Assembly: GCA_017470505.1 (NCBI GenBank) | Contig: JAFUYO010000011.1 | Span: 25,230 to 89,229, forward strand | Origin: Butyrivibrio sp. | Lineage (GTDB): Bacteria; Bacillota; Clostridia; Lachnospirales; Lachnospiraceae | Direction of reading: 5' to 3' | DNA: 64,000 bases | In this document: positions 1 to 9,135 of the stretch, piece after piece | Layout of the letters: every line of letters begins with the position of its first letter | Position numbering within the stretch: the stretch's first letter is position 1 | Made by a program: the position numbers and the translations under genes | The notes under the pieces: generated by a model | Told to the model about the DNA's origin: nothing | The model's database searches: none | The model's input: the letters and a program-made list of their open reading frames with translations, nothing else

Positions 1-2134
1 CCCCCGCTATCTTGCCGATCGCAAAGCTGCACTTTTTATCCTTGTCGTAGTAATTGCTGCAGCCGTAGCCAAAGGAGGTGGTCGTCATCTCTCCGCCGCA
101 CACCGGGCACTTTGCGCCGATGGGGATCCCGCGGGATGAGCCCTTTGCATTTGCCTTATCCCCTGCCATCGGAGCGATGTTTCCGAGTATCTCCTGGGTC
201 AGGTCCTTTTCTATGATCTTCTGCGTCTCGCGCCTTATGTAGTTCTCGAGCTTCTCCCTGTACTCTTTGCCGTTTACGGAGCCGTTGTAGATGCCCTCAA
301 GCCCCTTCTCCCAGCTCGCAGTCATCTCGGGATTTAAGAGGCTCGGGAGCGATAAGTCCACTATCTCATAGATCATCTCGCCGAGTACCCCCGGGGTAAT
401 GATCTGTTTTTTGCTCTGATTAAGGTACTTTATGTTTATCAGCTTTTTGATGATCTCCGCCCTTGTGGCAGAGGTGCCGATCCCCGTGTTCCTGATCTGC
501 TGCCTCAGCTCCTCATCCTCTATGAGGTTCCCTGCGTTCTCCATGGCGAGGATGAGCGTGCCGGAGGTGTATCTCTTTGGAGGCGAAGTCTTGCCCTCCT
601 TGATCGAGTAGCCCTGTACGCTTATCTTATCGCCTTCCTTGGCGCTCTCAACAAACTTAAGGAAGTCCTCCCTCGATATCCCGGCGTCGTCATCCTCATC
701 TGCCTTGTCCTCGTCATCCTTTTGTCTCTCGGAAAAAGTTCCCATTACCTCGAGGTACCCCTTTGACAAAAGAAGCTTTGCCGTCGCAAAAAATCTCTCC
801 CCGTCTACAACTATCTGAAGCCTGGCAGTCTTGTACTCTGCGGGCGGGTAAAAGATTGCAAGAAACCTCCGAAGTATCAGGTCGTACACGTTCTTAGCAA
901 GTGATGACAGCGATGAGAGCGCTCCCGTCTGCCCCGTAGGGATTATGGCATAGTGGTCTGTAACCTTGGAGTCATCTGTGTAGGGTGGCTTTCCAATGTC
1001 CTTATAAAGGCCGTTATTTAAGATGTTATCGACAAATCCCGACACACCGTAAAGCCCCTTTAGCCCGTTTAAGTTGCGGCTTATCTCCTTTGCCACAGCC
1101 TTTGTCAGGACCCTTGCATCGGTCCTTGGGTAGGTCGTCAGCTTTTTCTCGTAGAGCTCCTGTGCTACTAAGAGAGTCTGCGAGGGGTCGATCTTAAAGC
1201 GCTTTGAGCACTCCGCCTGGAGCTCCGCGAGGTTAAATAAAAGAGGCGCTTTCTTCTTGCTCCTGCCTGTCTCGATGCTGTCTATGAGAGCATCCTTACC
1301 TGCAAGTGAGTCAATAAGCCCCCGGGCGTCCTCCTGCCTCTTAAAGCCGTTCTCCTTGTAGAGAGCTGGCGCCTCAAAGTACCTGCTGCCCTTAACTGCC
1401 CTCCACTCCGCGTTTATCCCCGCATCGGAAAAAGAGCCGACCACCCTGTAAAAGGGCGTCTCGGTGAAGTTCCTGATCTCCCTCTCACGCCTGACTACCA
1501 TTCCGAGGACGCATGTCATTACGCGGCCTATTGCTATGGCAGTGTAGGACGTTGTGCCGGCTGCGTTGTTTATGAGCCTTCCGTATTTGACAGACAAAGC
1601 TCTTGAAAAATTGATTCCGAGGCTGTAGTCCTCGATTGCCCTCATGATGCCTGACTCTCCGAGAAGAGCATAGTCAGACATCGGCCTTGCCTCAGCGATC
1701 CCGCGCCTTATCTCATCGTCTGTCTGGGAGTCGATCCAGACCCTGAGCTCGGTCATGCCTTCTCTGACTCCGCCGTAGTTTCTGATGTTCTCCTCGATGG
1801 TCTGTCCCTCTTTTCCCGAGTCACCTGCCCAGTACACGACGTCGATATCGTCCCTGTGAAGGAGCTCTGTGACCGTCCTGTACTGGTCTGCGCTTCTCTT
1901 TATCACGTCGTACTTGTACTTTTCGGGAAGAAAGGGAAGGTCCTCAAGTCTCCACTTCTTGTACCTTATGTCATACTCCTCCGGGTAGACCATCTCGACC
2001 AGATGCCCCACGCACCAGGTGATGACGTAGTCACTGTTCTCTATACAGTTGTTGCCTCTTCCGGATACGCCCAGGACCCTGGCAAAGTCACGCGCAACCG
2101 AGGGTTTCTCCGTTATAATAAGCTTTTTTGACAC
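1..2134 (-). CDS. topB: DNA topoisomerase III, 3' end beyond the window
   Basis: This is a type IA topoisomerase that passes single strands through a transient break and decatenates or relaxes DNA in the cytoplasm. About 711 codons are visible and the gene runs off the left edge. The N-terminus (SKKLIITEKPSVARDF) is the Toprim start, and the acidic DxDxxG-type motif is modified to AGDSGKEGQ. The catalytic tyrosine is Tyr335 in TYPRTDAR. Near the cut end a zinc-ribbon begins (CPVCGGEM, then YGCSNY). The start is GTG at 2134, with GAAAGG at 2145-2150 as ribosome site; no ATG nearby fits better. The family is clear. Whether it is the housekeeping copy or one left by a mobile element cannot be told here, since topB paralogues are common on conjugative elements. 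Confidence 0.93.
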   Translation of the reverse strand, partial: MSKKLIITEKPSVARDFARVLGVSGRGNNCIENSDYVITWCVGHLVEMVYPEEYDIRYKKWRLEDLPFLPEKYKYDVIKRSADQYRTVTELLHRDDIDVVYWAGDSGKEGQTIEENIRNYGGVREGMTELRVWIDSQTDDEIRRGIAEARPMSDYALLGESGIMRAIEDYSLGINFSRALSVKYGRLINNAAGTTSYTAIAIGRVMTCVLGMVVRREREIRNFTETPFYRVVGSFSDAGINAEWRAVKGSRYFEAPALYKENGFKRQEDARGLIDSLAGKDALIDSIETGRSKKKAPLLFNLAELQAECSKRFKIDPSQTLLVAQELYEKKLTTYPRTDARVLTKAVAKEISRNLNGLKGLYGVSGFVDNILNNGLYKDIGKPPYTDDSKVTDHYAIIPTGQTGALSSLSSLAKNVYDLILRRFLAIFYPPAEYKTARLQIVVDGERFFATAKLLLSKGYLEVMGTFSERQKDDEDKADEDDDAGISREDFLKFVESAKEGDKISVQGYSIKEGKTSPPKRYTSGTLILAMENAGNLIEDEELRQQIRNTGIGTSATRAEIIKKLINIKYLNQSKKQIITPGVLGEMIYEIVDLSLPSLLNPEMTASWEKGLEGIYNGSVNGKEYREKLENYIRRETQKIIEKDLTQEILGNIAPMAGDKANAKGSSRGIPIGAKCPVCGGEMTTTSFGYGCSNYYDKDKKCSFAIGKIAG

Positions 2135-2154
2135 TGCAACTAATCCTTTCAAAT

Positions 2155-2200
2155 AAAAAAAACTATAGAACAATATTATAATTGTTTCCATAGTTTTTTT
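2155..2200 (-). terminator. AT-rich hairpin terminator 3' of the DUF234-like ATPase gene
   Basis: Arms 2155-2174 and 2181-2200 pair over about 19 bases with one mismatch and a bulge. A-run and T-run lie at opposite ends, so it could stop transcription in either direction. It sits between the ATPase stop and the topB start. Confidence 0.6.
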
Positions 2201-2223
2201 AAACACAAATTGTATTAAGGGCG

Positions 2224-3600
2224 TTATACGTTTGTCAGTTCATCGGTCCCGATGAGCTTTAGCTTTGACTCGGGGCGCATCGCCGCATCGAGTATCCACT
2301 CGTCAAATCCAACAGTTGAAAAAAGGTAGATATAATCCGCATCAAGCTTTGCCTTCTTTGATAGGAATAGGAGCTTTTCATAGTCCTCATGAACGATCTT
2401 CCTCTGCCATATGCACAGCCCGATCAGCGTGTCGCCCACATCGCTCTGGGCGATGATGTCGATACTGCCCTCTTTTCCTATCCACTCTCCCTCATCCTCT
2501 ATCTCAAAGGGAAGGATGCCGCGCTCCTCCAGCCGAAGGACATACTCCCTGCAGATGAGCTTAAAGGCGTCATTGGCAAACTCCATTATGCCGGGAGCTA
2601 TGAACAGGTCGTAGAACTTGTCGGGCAGCATGTGGCGGAGACTGCTCTCATTCGGGAAGATAAACCTGAAGTAAAACTTAAGGAGAGGATCCTGTATCCT
2701 GTACACTCCCTTCATGACGTTCTCCCTGCCGGCATTCCCGAAGGAGTACACCTTGCAGGCGAAGTCGTGGTGGATCAGTGTCTTCATATATACGGATATC
2801 TTGGCTCTTGAAAATCCGGTCTCATGGTACAAATCGTTTAACTTGCAAGCTCCCCTTGCCATTTCGGAGAGTATCGTGTGGTAGACGCTCGTCTCGCGAA
2901 GCGTGTTCTCAGTAAGGCGCATCGCCTCCCCGTAGAGGTACGAGCCGGGGTCTAAAAAGTTTTTGCAGATGTTTTCCTTGAAGGACAACGTCCCATCAAA
3001 GTATCTCCACAGAAGCGTCTGACCGCCCAGGACCGAGTAGGTTAAAACGGCGTCCCTGTAGGGCATCTTTGCGTAGTACCCCTTCATCTCAGAGAAAGGA
3101 AGGGGCTTGATCTTCCGAAATCCCGCAATGCTTGCGGACAGCGCCCCGAAGGTCCTGACCATACTGTTCTCAACCCAGGACACGTCGGAGGATACCAGCA
3201 GCACCAGAATCTGCTTGAGCTTTCCGTTTTTGTCCATGAAGTCCACGAGTTCCTTCATGAAGCTGTCGGAGCTCTTTACGATGAACTCAAAGTTCTTTAT
3301 CACAAAGATCAGAGGGTTCCTTCCTGTAGACACATTGGCAAACTCAAATATATCCGTAAAGGAGGGCTGTCTGTCAAACTTTGCGCCCTGGTCCATGAGC
3401 TCTCCCGCCCACAGCCTTATCTGCTCACGGCTTGAGCAGCTCCTGGCGCAGTAGAAGACGTTCCTTCTGTTTTCTATGAACTTTAATAAGAGCGCATTCT
3501 GCTCAACATTCCTGTGGCCGTAGACCACAAGAATGTTGGAGAGTCCGCTCTCATAATATCTATTCAAAAAAGCCAGATCTATTCTTCTAAGTTCTTCCAT
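2224..3600 (-). CDS. ATPase-like protein of the archaeal ATPase/DUF234 family, degenerate P-loop
   Basis: The 458-residue protein has the plan of the archaeal-type AAA ATPases: an N-terminal P-loop region, a middle winged-helix part (about 255-310, with LYHETGFSRAKISVYMKTL), and a C-terminal DUF234/nuclease-like part with DIIAQSDVG. The expected Walker A motif (GxRRxGKT) is replaced by VYGHRNVEQNALL, so the lysine and threonine that hold ATP phosphate are missing. LIFVIKNFEFI stands where Walker B (hhhhDEF) would be. ATP hydrolysis is therefore doubtful, and this may be a non-catalytic paralogue. It starts right after asd (stop 3613-3615). ATG 3600 is preferred; GTG 3609 is possible, and neither has a strong ribosome site. 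Its cellular role is unknown. Confidence 0.7.
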   Translation of the reverse strand: MEELRRIDLAFLNRYYESGLSNILVVYGHRNVEQNALLLKFIENRRNVFYCARSCSSREQIRLWAGELMDQGAKFDRQPSFTDIFEFANVSTGRNPLIFVIKNFEFIVKSSDSFMKELVDFMDKNGKLKQILVLLVSSDVSWVENSMVRTFGALSASIAGFRKIKPLPFSEMKGYYAKMPYRDAVLTYSVLGGQTLLWRYFDGTLSFKENICKNFLDPGSYLYGEAMRLTENTLRETSVYHTILSEMARGACKLNDLYHETGFSRAKISVYMKTLIHHDFACKVYSFGNAGRENVMKGVYRIQDPLLKFYFRFIFPNESSLRHMLPDKFYDLFIAPGIMEFANDAFKLICREYVLRLEERGILPFEIEDEGEWIGKEGSIDIIAQSDVGDTLIGLCIWQRKIVHEDYEKLLFLSKKAKLDADYIYLFSTVGFDEWILDAAMRPESKLKLIGTDELTNV

Positions 3601-3612
3601 AAATACCACTTA

Positions 3613-4698
3613 TTACTTTTTGTCGATGTATCCGCATGCCTTTAAGAGTTCGGCGCACTCAACAGCTCCGCCGGCAGCTCCCCTTAAGGTGTTGTGCGAA
3701 AGACCGACAAACTTCCAGTCGTAGATGCTATCCTCTCTGAGTCTTCCGATGCTGACACCCATGCCGCCCTCGTAGTTCACATCGAGAGTAACCTGAGGTC
3801 TGTTGTCATCCTGCATGTACTGAATGAACTGCTTTGGAGCGCTGGGGAGTTTCAGCTCCTGCGGACGTCCCGAGAAGCTCTCGAGCTTTTCGATCAGCTG
3901 CTCCTTTGTAGGATTCTTTTTAAACTTGACGAAGGTTGCTGCGGTGTGACCGTAGAGAACAGGGATCCTGATACACTGGCAGGTTATCTTAACATCATCT
4001 GCGGGAACGATCACGCCGTTCTCGATCCTGCCCCAGATCCTTAAGGGTTCCTTCTCAGACTTCTCCTCTTCTCCTGAGATGAAGGGGATTACGTTTCCTA
4101 CCATCTCGGGCCACTCGTTAAAGTTCTTGCCTGCACCTGAAATAGCCTGATAGGTTGTCGCAACTACTTCGTAGGGCTCAAACTCCTTCCATGCCGTGAG
4201 GGCTGGTGTGTAGCTCTGTATCGAGCAGTTGGGCTTAACTGCGATAAAGCCCTTCCGTGTTCCGAGCCTCTTTTTCTGGAACTCTATTACGTCCATGTGC
4301 TCAGGGTTTATCTCAGGGATGATCATGGGAACATCGGGGGTCCACCTGTGTGCTGAGTTGTTTGATACCACAGGAGTCTCAGTTTTTGCGTACTCCTCCT
4401 CTATAGCCTTTATCTCGTCCTTGGACATGTTGACCGCGGAGAGGACAAAGTCCACATCCTCAGATACTGCATTTACATCGGTGACGTCCTTGATCACGAT
4501 GTTCTTAACTGAATCAGGCATGGGGTTTTCCATCTTCCATCTGTTTCCTACCGACTCCTCGTAGGTCTGACCTGCTGACCTCGGACTTGCCGCGATTGTC
4601 TTAACCTCAAACCAGGGATGGTTTTCAAGGATAGATATGAATCTCTGTCCCACCATTCCGGTACCGCCCAGCACTGCTACCTTTAACTTGTCACTCAT
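3613..4698 (-). CDS. asd: Aspartate-semialdehyde dehydrogenase (archaeal/fungal type)
   Basis: The enzyme reduces L-aspartyl-4-phosphate to L-aspartate 4-semialdehyde with NADPH. This is the branch point to lysine/diaminopimelate, threonine and methionine. The 361-residue length and sequence match the archaeal/fungal subfamily, not the usual Gram-negative one. The NADP-binding loop is VLGGTGMVGQ (9-18), the catalytic cysteine is Cys158 in KPNCSIQSY, and the active-site histidine is in LYGHTAATF near 250. Its ATG overlaps the argH stop by four bases (4695-4698), which suggests translational coupling in an argH-asd transcript. The start is well supported by this overlap. Confidence 0.95.
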   Translation of the reverse strand: MSDKLKVAVLGGTGMVGQRFISILENHPWFEVKTIAASPRSAGQTYEESVGNRWKMENPMPDSVKNIVIKDVTDVNAVSEDVDFVLSAVNMSKDEIKAIEEEYAKTETPVVSNNSAHRWTPDVPMIIPEINPEHMDVIEFQKKRLGTRKGFIAVKPNCSIQSYTPALTAWKEFEPYEVVATTYQAISGAGKNFNEWPEMVGNVIPFISGEEEKSEKEPLRIWGRIENGVIVPADDVKITCQCIRIPVLYGHTAATFVKFKKNPTKEQLIEKLESFSGRPQELKLPSAPKQFIQYMQDDNRPQVTLDVNYEGGMGVSIGRLREDSIYDWKFVGLSHNTLRGAAGGAVECAELLKACGYIDKK

Positions 4699-6113
4699 TT
4701 TCTTTTCCTCCTCGTTTCTATGTCTTTATCTGATCTTAAATTTTTTAGGAATTCTTCGTTAATGTCAATTGTCTTCTGAACTGCTGCAGGAGAAGGTGCT
4801 CCTGTTGTCAGTCTCTTCTCGACGCAGGTCTTAAGACTTATGGCGTCAAAGACGTCCCCTTCAAACATCTCTGAAAAGCCCTTTAGCTCCTGAATTGAGA
4901 GATCGTCGATAGCGCACCCCTTATCTATGCAGTAAAGAACAAGTCTTCCTATTACAGTGTGCGCATCCCTGAAAGGCATCCCCTTGTTCACGAGATAGTC
5001 CGCCGCGTCTGTCGCATTTGTAAAGCCCATTGTCGCACTCTTTTCCATAGCGCTGCTGTTGAACTTAAGGGTGCGCAGCATATCGGTAAAGAGTATCAGG
5101 CAGTCAGAAGATGTGTCCATCGCATCAAATGCCGCCTCCTTATCCTCCTGCATGTCCTTGTTGTAGGCAAGGGGGATTCCCTTCATCGTTGTAAGAAGGC
5201 TGATGAGGTCCCCGTAAACCCTTCCCGTTTTTCCGCGGACGAGCTCTGCTATGTCGGGGTTCTTTTTCTGTGGCATTATGCTCGAGCCTGTCGAGTAGGC
5301 GTCGTCTATCTCGACGAAGTGGTACTCGTTGCTGTTCCATATGATGACCTCCTCGGAGAACCTTGAGAGGTGCATCATGACAGTTGAAAGAGCTGCCATA
5401 AACTCTATCAGGTAGTCCCTGTCGGAAACCGAGTCCATGCTGTTAAGTGTAGGGCCGTAAAAATCAAGGAGCTCTGCGGTATAGTCGCGGTCAAGAGGAT
5501 ACGTCGTTCCCGCGAGGGCGCCCGCTCCGAGGGGACAGTAGTTCATCCTCTCGTATATGTCCTTCATCCGAAGGAGGTCTCTTTTAAACATCTCAAAATA
5601 CGCGCCCAGGTGGTGTGATAATGTCACGGGCTGAGCCTTCTGAAGATGTGTGAACCCCGGCATGTAAGTGTGAAGGTTCTTCTTCATCAGATCAAGGAGA
5701 GTATCCAGCATATTTCGCAAAAGATCTGCCATCCTCAGAACCTCGTCCCTCGTATACAGACGCATATCAAGCGCAACCTGGTCATTCCTGCTGCGCCCCG
5801 TGTGGACCTTCTTGCCGGCATCCCCTATCCTCTTTATGAGATTTGCCTCCAAAAAGCTGTGGATGTCCTCGTACTCCTCTGTAATAAGGAGCTTTCCCTC
5901 CTGAACGTCACTCAAGATCTCATCGAGTCCCTTTACTATGCTGTCCTTTTCATCTTCCGTGATGATGCCCTGTTTTGCAAGCATCATGGCATGTGCCTTG
6001 CTCCCTCTTACATCAACTTCAAGAAATCTCCTGTCGAAGGTGATAGAAGCGTTAAAGCTAAAAGCCATCTCATTTATGTTTCCTGTAAATCTTCCGCCCC
6101 ATAACTGCGCCAT
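4695..6113 (-). CDS. argH: Argininosuccinate lyase
   Basis: The enzyme cleaves argininosuccinate to arginine and fumarate, the last step of arginine synthesis. At 472 residues it has the usual length for the fumarase/aspartase superfamily. MAQLWGGRF starts the protein, TGRSRNDQV lies at 105-113, THLQKAQPVT around 155, and the superfamily signature GSSIMPQKKNPD at 276-287 carries the catalytic serine loop. The C-terminus is rich in Arg/Lys (ETRRKRK). It is the first gene of the argH-asd pair. No arginine-responsive element was recognised upstream. No other arg gene is in the window, so argG must lie elsewhere. Confidence 0.96.
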   Translation of the reverse strand: MAQLWGGRFTGNINEMAFSFNASITFDRRFLEVDVRGSKAHAMMLAKQGIITEDEKDSIVKGLDEILSDVQEGKLLITEEYEDIHSFLEANLIKRIGDAGKKVHTGRSRNDQVALDMRLYTRDEVLRMADLLRNMLDTLLDLMKKNLHTYMPGFTHLQKAQPVTLSHHLGAYFEMFKRDLLRMKDIYERMNYCPLGAGALAGTTYPLDRDYTAELLDFYGPTLNSMDSVSDRDYLIEFMAALSTVMMHLSRFSEEVIIWNSNEYHFVEIDDAYSTGSSIMPQKKNPDIAELVRGKTGRVYGDLISLLTTMKGIPLAYNKDMQEDKEAAFDAMDTSSDCLILFTDMLRTLKFNSSAMEKSATMGFTNATDAADYLVNKGMPFRDAHTVIGRLVLYCIDKGCAIDDLSIQELKGFSEMFEGDVFDAISLKTCVEKRLTTGAPSPAAVQKTIDINEEFLKNLRSDKDIETRRKRK

Positions 6114-6249
6114 ATATCATACCTCACGCTCTGTCTTATTAAAGTTAAAAAATATATAATAAGAACTTAACATACATTTAAACATTAAACAATCGGCGTT
6201 TTTTTTAATTATATGTGCTCATCCATTGCAAAGAAACTACCTTTTGCAC

Positions 6250-6278
6250 AAAAAACTGCCGGGGGATAATCCCGGCAG
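6250..6278 (-). terminator. Intrinsic terminator, minus strand
   Basis: Arms CTGCCGGG (6256-6263) and CCCGGCAG (6271-6278) form a GC-rich stem. On the minus strand it is followed by six T (6250-6255). It is the best terminator for the FapA-like gene, about 155 bases past its stop. Confidence 0.75.
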
Positions 6279-6286
6279 CAAAACAT

Positions 6287-6315
6287 GACATCTTGAATGA
6301 AACATTCAAGATGTC
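6287..6315. repeat. Perfect 13-bp hairpin with AAA loop
   Basis: Arms 6287-6299 and 6303-6315 are perfectly complementary (GACATCTTGAATG and its complement). A weaker relative lies at 57586-57620, where CTTGAAT pairs with ATTCAAG and the same downstream words (GATGT, then GCAAA) follow. It is probably a small dispersed palindromic repeat. Confidence 0.6.
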
Positions 6316-6316
6316 G

Positions 6317-6360
6317 GCAAATAGGCCATCCTAGAGCGACTTCGTCGCGGGCCTATTTGC
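6317..6360. repeat. Nested hairpin with plus-strand T run
   Basis: GCAAATAGGCC (6317-6327) pairs with GGCCTATTTGC (6350-6360). Inside, GCGAC (6336-6340) pairs with GTCGC (6344-6348). Five T follow on the plus strand (6361-6365), so it looks like an intrinsic terminator of plus-strand transcription, although no plus gene lies upstream. Confidence 0.6.
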
Positions 6361-6378
6361 TTTTTGTATCATGTTCTC

Positions 6379-6420
6379 ACGAAATCCGCAGTACATGCGG
6401 ATTTCTGCAACGAAGTTCAA
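6379..6420. repeat. REP-like palindrome, copy 1
   Basis: GAAATCCGCA (6381-6390) and TGCGGATTTC (6396-6405) form a perfect stem with a 5-base loop, followed by a conserved tail ending in GTTCAA. A near-identical copy is at 16365-16406. Both lie just 3' of the stop of a minus-strand gene. Confidence 0.7.
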
Positions 6421-6434
6421 GAATATATATCTTC

Positions 6435-8939
6435 TTATATAACTACGATGTTTTCTCTCTTTGCATCGGCCTTGAAGATCATCTGATCGTAGGTCCTTCT
6501 GTCCTGTTCAAGCCTGTAGATTATGCCTGATATAACAAAGATCGTGTTGGCATATGCCATCTCGGTTATGACAGCCTTCGCGCCGTTTCCTTTGTTTATC
6601 TCGACGGTGAGTGCCTTCATCTCATCCATCAGCTCTTTTATCCTGGCTTCCTTGGTGGCTGCCGCGGCATTTATCTTGACCTTCCACTGCATGAGCTGTC
6701 TGTCGCCGCCTCCGACTTCCCTTAGCCTCTCCTTCTCCTTGTTGAGGGTCTCAAGCTGCTCCTCCTCCCTGCTGACGTTCTTGCGAAGGTTGTTGTACTT
6801 GGCAAGGATCGCGGAGTTAACTCCGAGGTTAATGATGGTCTTGGCTCCGGTCTTGTTTCCGACAGAAGCTGTCTCCACGCCGTAGAGCGAATTGATGGTC
6901 CCGCCGTAGATCATCCCGACTCTTCCGAAGGTTTTGACAAGTCCCTTGGCGTCCACCTTGCAGTTGATGAAATAGTTGGCGGAAACATTGCAGCCAACAA
7001 CAGTTGCGCCCTCAAAATACTTGGCGGTCACATCTCCGCCGGCATTTACGCCTCCTCTTATCGGGCAGGTGACGCCTCCCTTTATGACAACGCTGCCGCC
7101 TGCGGTAACTTCCGAGCTCTCAAGGTGGCCTCCGATTATGACATCGCCCGTTGCCTCAATAACACTTCCGGAATAAACATCACCTACAACAAGTACTGTG
7201 CCGTCGTACTTGATCTTTTTGTCGGTTATACGGACTTCCTGCGCCACCATGAGCCTGGTGATCTCGATCCTGCCGTCGACCATGCGGACAGCGCCCGTCA
7301 CAGTGGCGACATAGCTGACCCTGTCACTCATGATCATAAAGCCGGTGCCCTTTAAGATCGGTATCTCCTTGCCCGGGACTGCCTTTATAAAGTTTCCGTA
7401 GACATCGTAGCCATCCATTCCCTTGGTGGCCCTGTGGTACTCGGCAATCTTGTCTCCGACCTTCACCTGCTGTATGTAATCTATCTTGTCAAGGTTCGCT
7501 GTCCCGTCGCGCAGTATCTCAGGCTCCTCTGTCATCTGTGTATCAAAGAAGAACTCATAGCGGCCGTTGGAGCCGTTTATAACCTCCTTGCCCACGGCTA
7601 TGAGGCTTCTTATGACGGGCTTGCCCTCACTTGCGAGCTTTTTGACCGCTTCCCTGTCGACTCCGAAGATGACCTTGGCCTTGTCGAGGAACTTAAAGAG
7701 TATCTCCTCGGTATACTTCTGTCCGTCGAGTCTTGCGGGGAGAGTGAGATAACACATCATGTTGTTCTCTTCAAAGGAAAGGTAGGCTTCCCTGTGGGCG
7801 AGCATGTCGTTGACAAAGGCATCCTCCGCAGAGAGCTTGCCGAGCTTGACCGAAGACTCAACCTTCTGTGAAAGAGATCTCCCTGCATCAAATTCTCCTG
7901 AGAGGAGCTGATGACGTATCCTGCGCATGTCCTTGGCAGTGTACATCATCGATGTAAATTTGCTGATATCAACACTCTCCTCGATACCAAGCCTTATCTC
8001 TCTCATCTGATTGGCCTGATAAAGAGGTTTGCAGTACACCGAGATGTCGATCTGGTGCTCAAGCCCCATTCTCATCTCATGCATCTGCTGCCAGCCGTAG
8101 GCAGCGTCGGCGTACTTCGTGACATCGACACCGCTCTCGAGACCTAAACGTATCTCCTTGATGGCATCTCCCCTCATATCTCCGGTAATGTATTTATCGA
8201 TGGGGATGCCCTCTTTGATGGCTATCCTGACCTGCTCGAGCTGCTCGTCGTCGAACTTCTCCTTAATGTATTTGGTTATATCAACCTTGTCCAGAAATGC
8301 AAGATGCATCTGTTTCAGAATATTGGCGTTGTACCTGTCTATATCGCCGTTGTCAAAAATAAGACCGTCAAGGGCGCTTTCTCTTATGACCCTCATCTTC
8401 ATATAAGGGATGTTGATGTGGGCGAAGTGGGATATGTCCATCCCCTCCTCAAGGCCAAGCCTTATCTCCCTCATCTGCAGCGCATCAAAAGCCGGGTCCT
8501 TATAAAAGATGATCGGTATGCCTCTCGTAAGCCCCAGCCTTATCTCCCTCATCTGGTCGGAGAAATAATCCCTCTTCGCATACTCGGAGACATCGATGCC
8601 CGCTGCAAGGCCCTGCCGGATCTGGGAGAGCTGCAGCACATCAAAGCCCTGTTTTCTGTACCCGGACATATCTATTCCCTGGTACATCTCAAGGCGCATC
8701 TCCTCCATGGTTGACCACGAAAGCGAAGGGTCCATGTACCTCGATACATCTACCTTGTCATTTATACCCTTCCTGATCTCGGACAGCTGCAGGGAGTTGA
8801 ACTTAAGTGCCCGGAGCTTTTCTACATCGGCTCCTATCTCCTTTAAAAGTTCAAGCTCTCTCTCATAGGAATTGTCCCCGAAGCTGTCAAGCCCGGAGTA
8901 TGTGGCGGTATTCAGTTCATAAGCAGCAGCAGATGGCAT
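6435..8939 (-). CDS. FapA-domain (DUF342) protein with twelve N-terminal repeats
   Basis: From ATG 8939 the protein has 834 residues. This start has AGAGGTG as ribosome site; a GTG at 9014 would add 25 residues and is less likely. The first third holds about twelve copies of a 26-30 residue repeat with consensus QMREIRLGLExGxDIS.Y. The middle, from GDKIAEYHRATKGMDGYDVYG, is a FapA/DUF342 region continuing into a glycine-rich right-handed beta-helix (GDVIIGGHLESSEVTAGG, NAGGDVTAKYFEGATVVG). The end is a coiled coil (EEEQLETLNKEKERLREV) and a short beta tail. FapA-like proteins are annotated as flagellar assembly proteins but their role is poorly known. No flagellar gene adjoins. The same kind of repeat is familiar from clostridial mobile-element proteins, which makes this fusion notable. 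Confidence 0.8.
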   Translation of the reverse strand: MPSAAAYELNTATYSGLDSFGDNSYERELELLKEIGADVEKLRALKFNSLQLSEIRKGINDKVDVSRYMDPSLSWSTMEEMRLEMYQGIDMSGYRKQGFDVLQLSQIRQGLAAGIDVSEYAKRDYFSDQMREIRLGLTRGIPIIFYKDPAFDALQMREIRLGLEEGMDISHFAHINIPYMKMRVIRESALDGLIFDNGDIDRYNANILKQMHLAFLDKVDITKYIKEKFDDEQLEQVRIAIKEGIPIDKYITGDMRGDAIKEIRLGLESGVDVTKYADAAYGWQQMHEMRMGLEHQIDISVYCKPLYQANQMREIRLGIEESVDISKFTSMMYTAKDMRRIRHQLLSGEFDAGRSLSQKVESSVKLGKLSAEDAFVNDMLAHREAYLSFEENNMMCYLTLPARLDGQKYTEEILFKFLDKAKVIFGVDREAVKKLASEGKPVIRSLIAVGKEVINGSNGRYEFFFDTQMTEEPEILRDGTANLDKIDYIQQVKVGDKIAEYHRATKGMDGYDVYGNFIKAVPGKEIPILKGTGFMIMSDRVSYVATVTGAVRMVDGRIEITRLMVAQEVRITDKKIKYDGTVLVVGDVYSGSVIEATGDVIIGGHLESSEVTAGGSVVIKGGVTCPIRGGVNAGGDVTAKYFEGATVVGCNVSANYFINCKVDAKGLVKTFGRVGMIYGGTINSLYGVETASVGNKTGAKTIINLGVNSAILAKYNNLRKNVSREEEQLETLNKEKERLREVGGGDRQLMQWKVKINAAAATKEARIKELMDEMKALTVEINKGNGAKAVITEMAYANTIFVISGIIYRLEQDRRTYDQMIFKADAKRENIVVI

Positions 8940-9135
8940 AAACACCTCTATAATAATGATGCCGCCCGCGTATCCCCGCGCCTTTAGCGGTGCGTTGGCA
9001 ACATTTTTCTCCACTAAATATTATAGCCTAAATAGACGTATTTTTGCCATATTTAATGTCGTTTCTGCAAATTTTAATCCCGGGCATTTGTAATTGTGCA
9101 CAATATAATTCCCTGATTGCAACATATTATTAGTA

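Larger units (their letters stand above)
6114..6434. other. 321-bp non-coding region between argH and the FapA-like gene
   Basis: The argH-proximal part (6114-6240) is AT-rich and probably holds the argH promoter, but I cannot fix one. The rest holds four separate hairpins, listed individually: a terminator-like one at 6250-6278, a perfect 13-bp stem with AAA loop at 6287-6315, a nested stem at 6317-6360, and a repeated 10-bp-stem palindrome at 6379-6420. Confidence 0.7.

Noticed and set aside
6114-6250. Arginine- or lysine-responsive riboswitch or T-box ahead of argH-asd
   Set aside because: No T-box sequence, no lysine riboswitch core and no terminator/antiterminator pair before argH.
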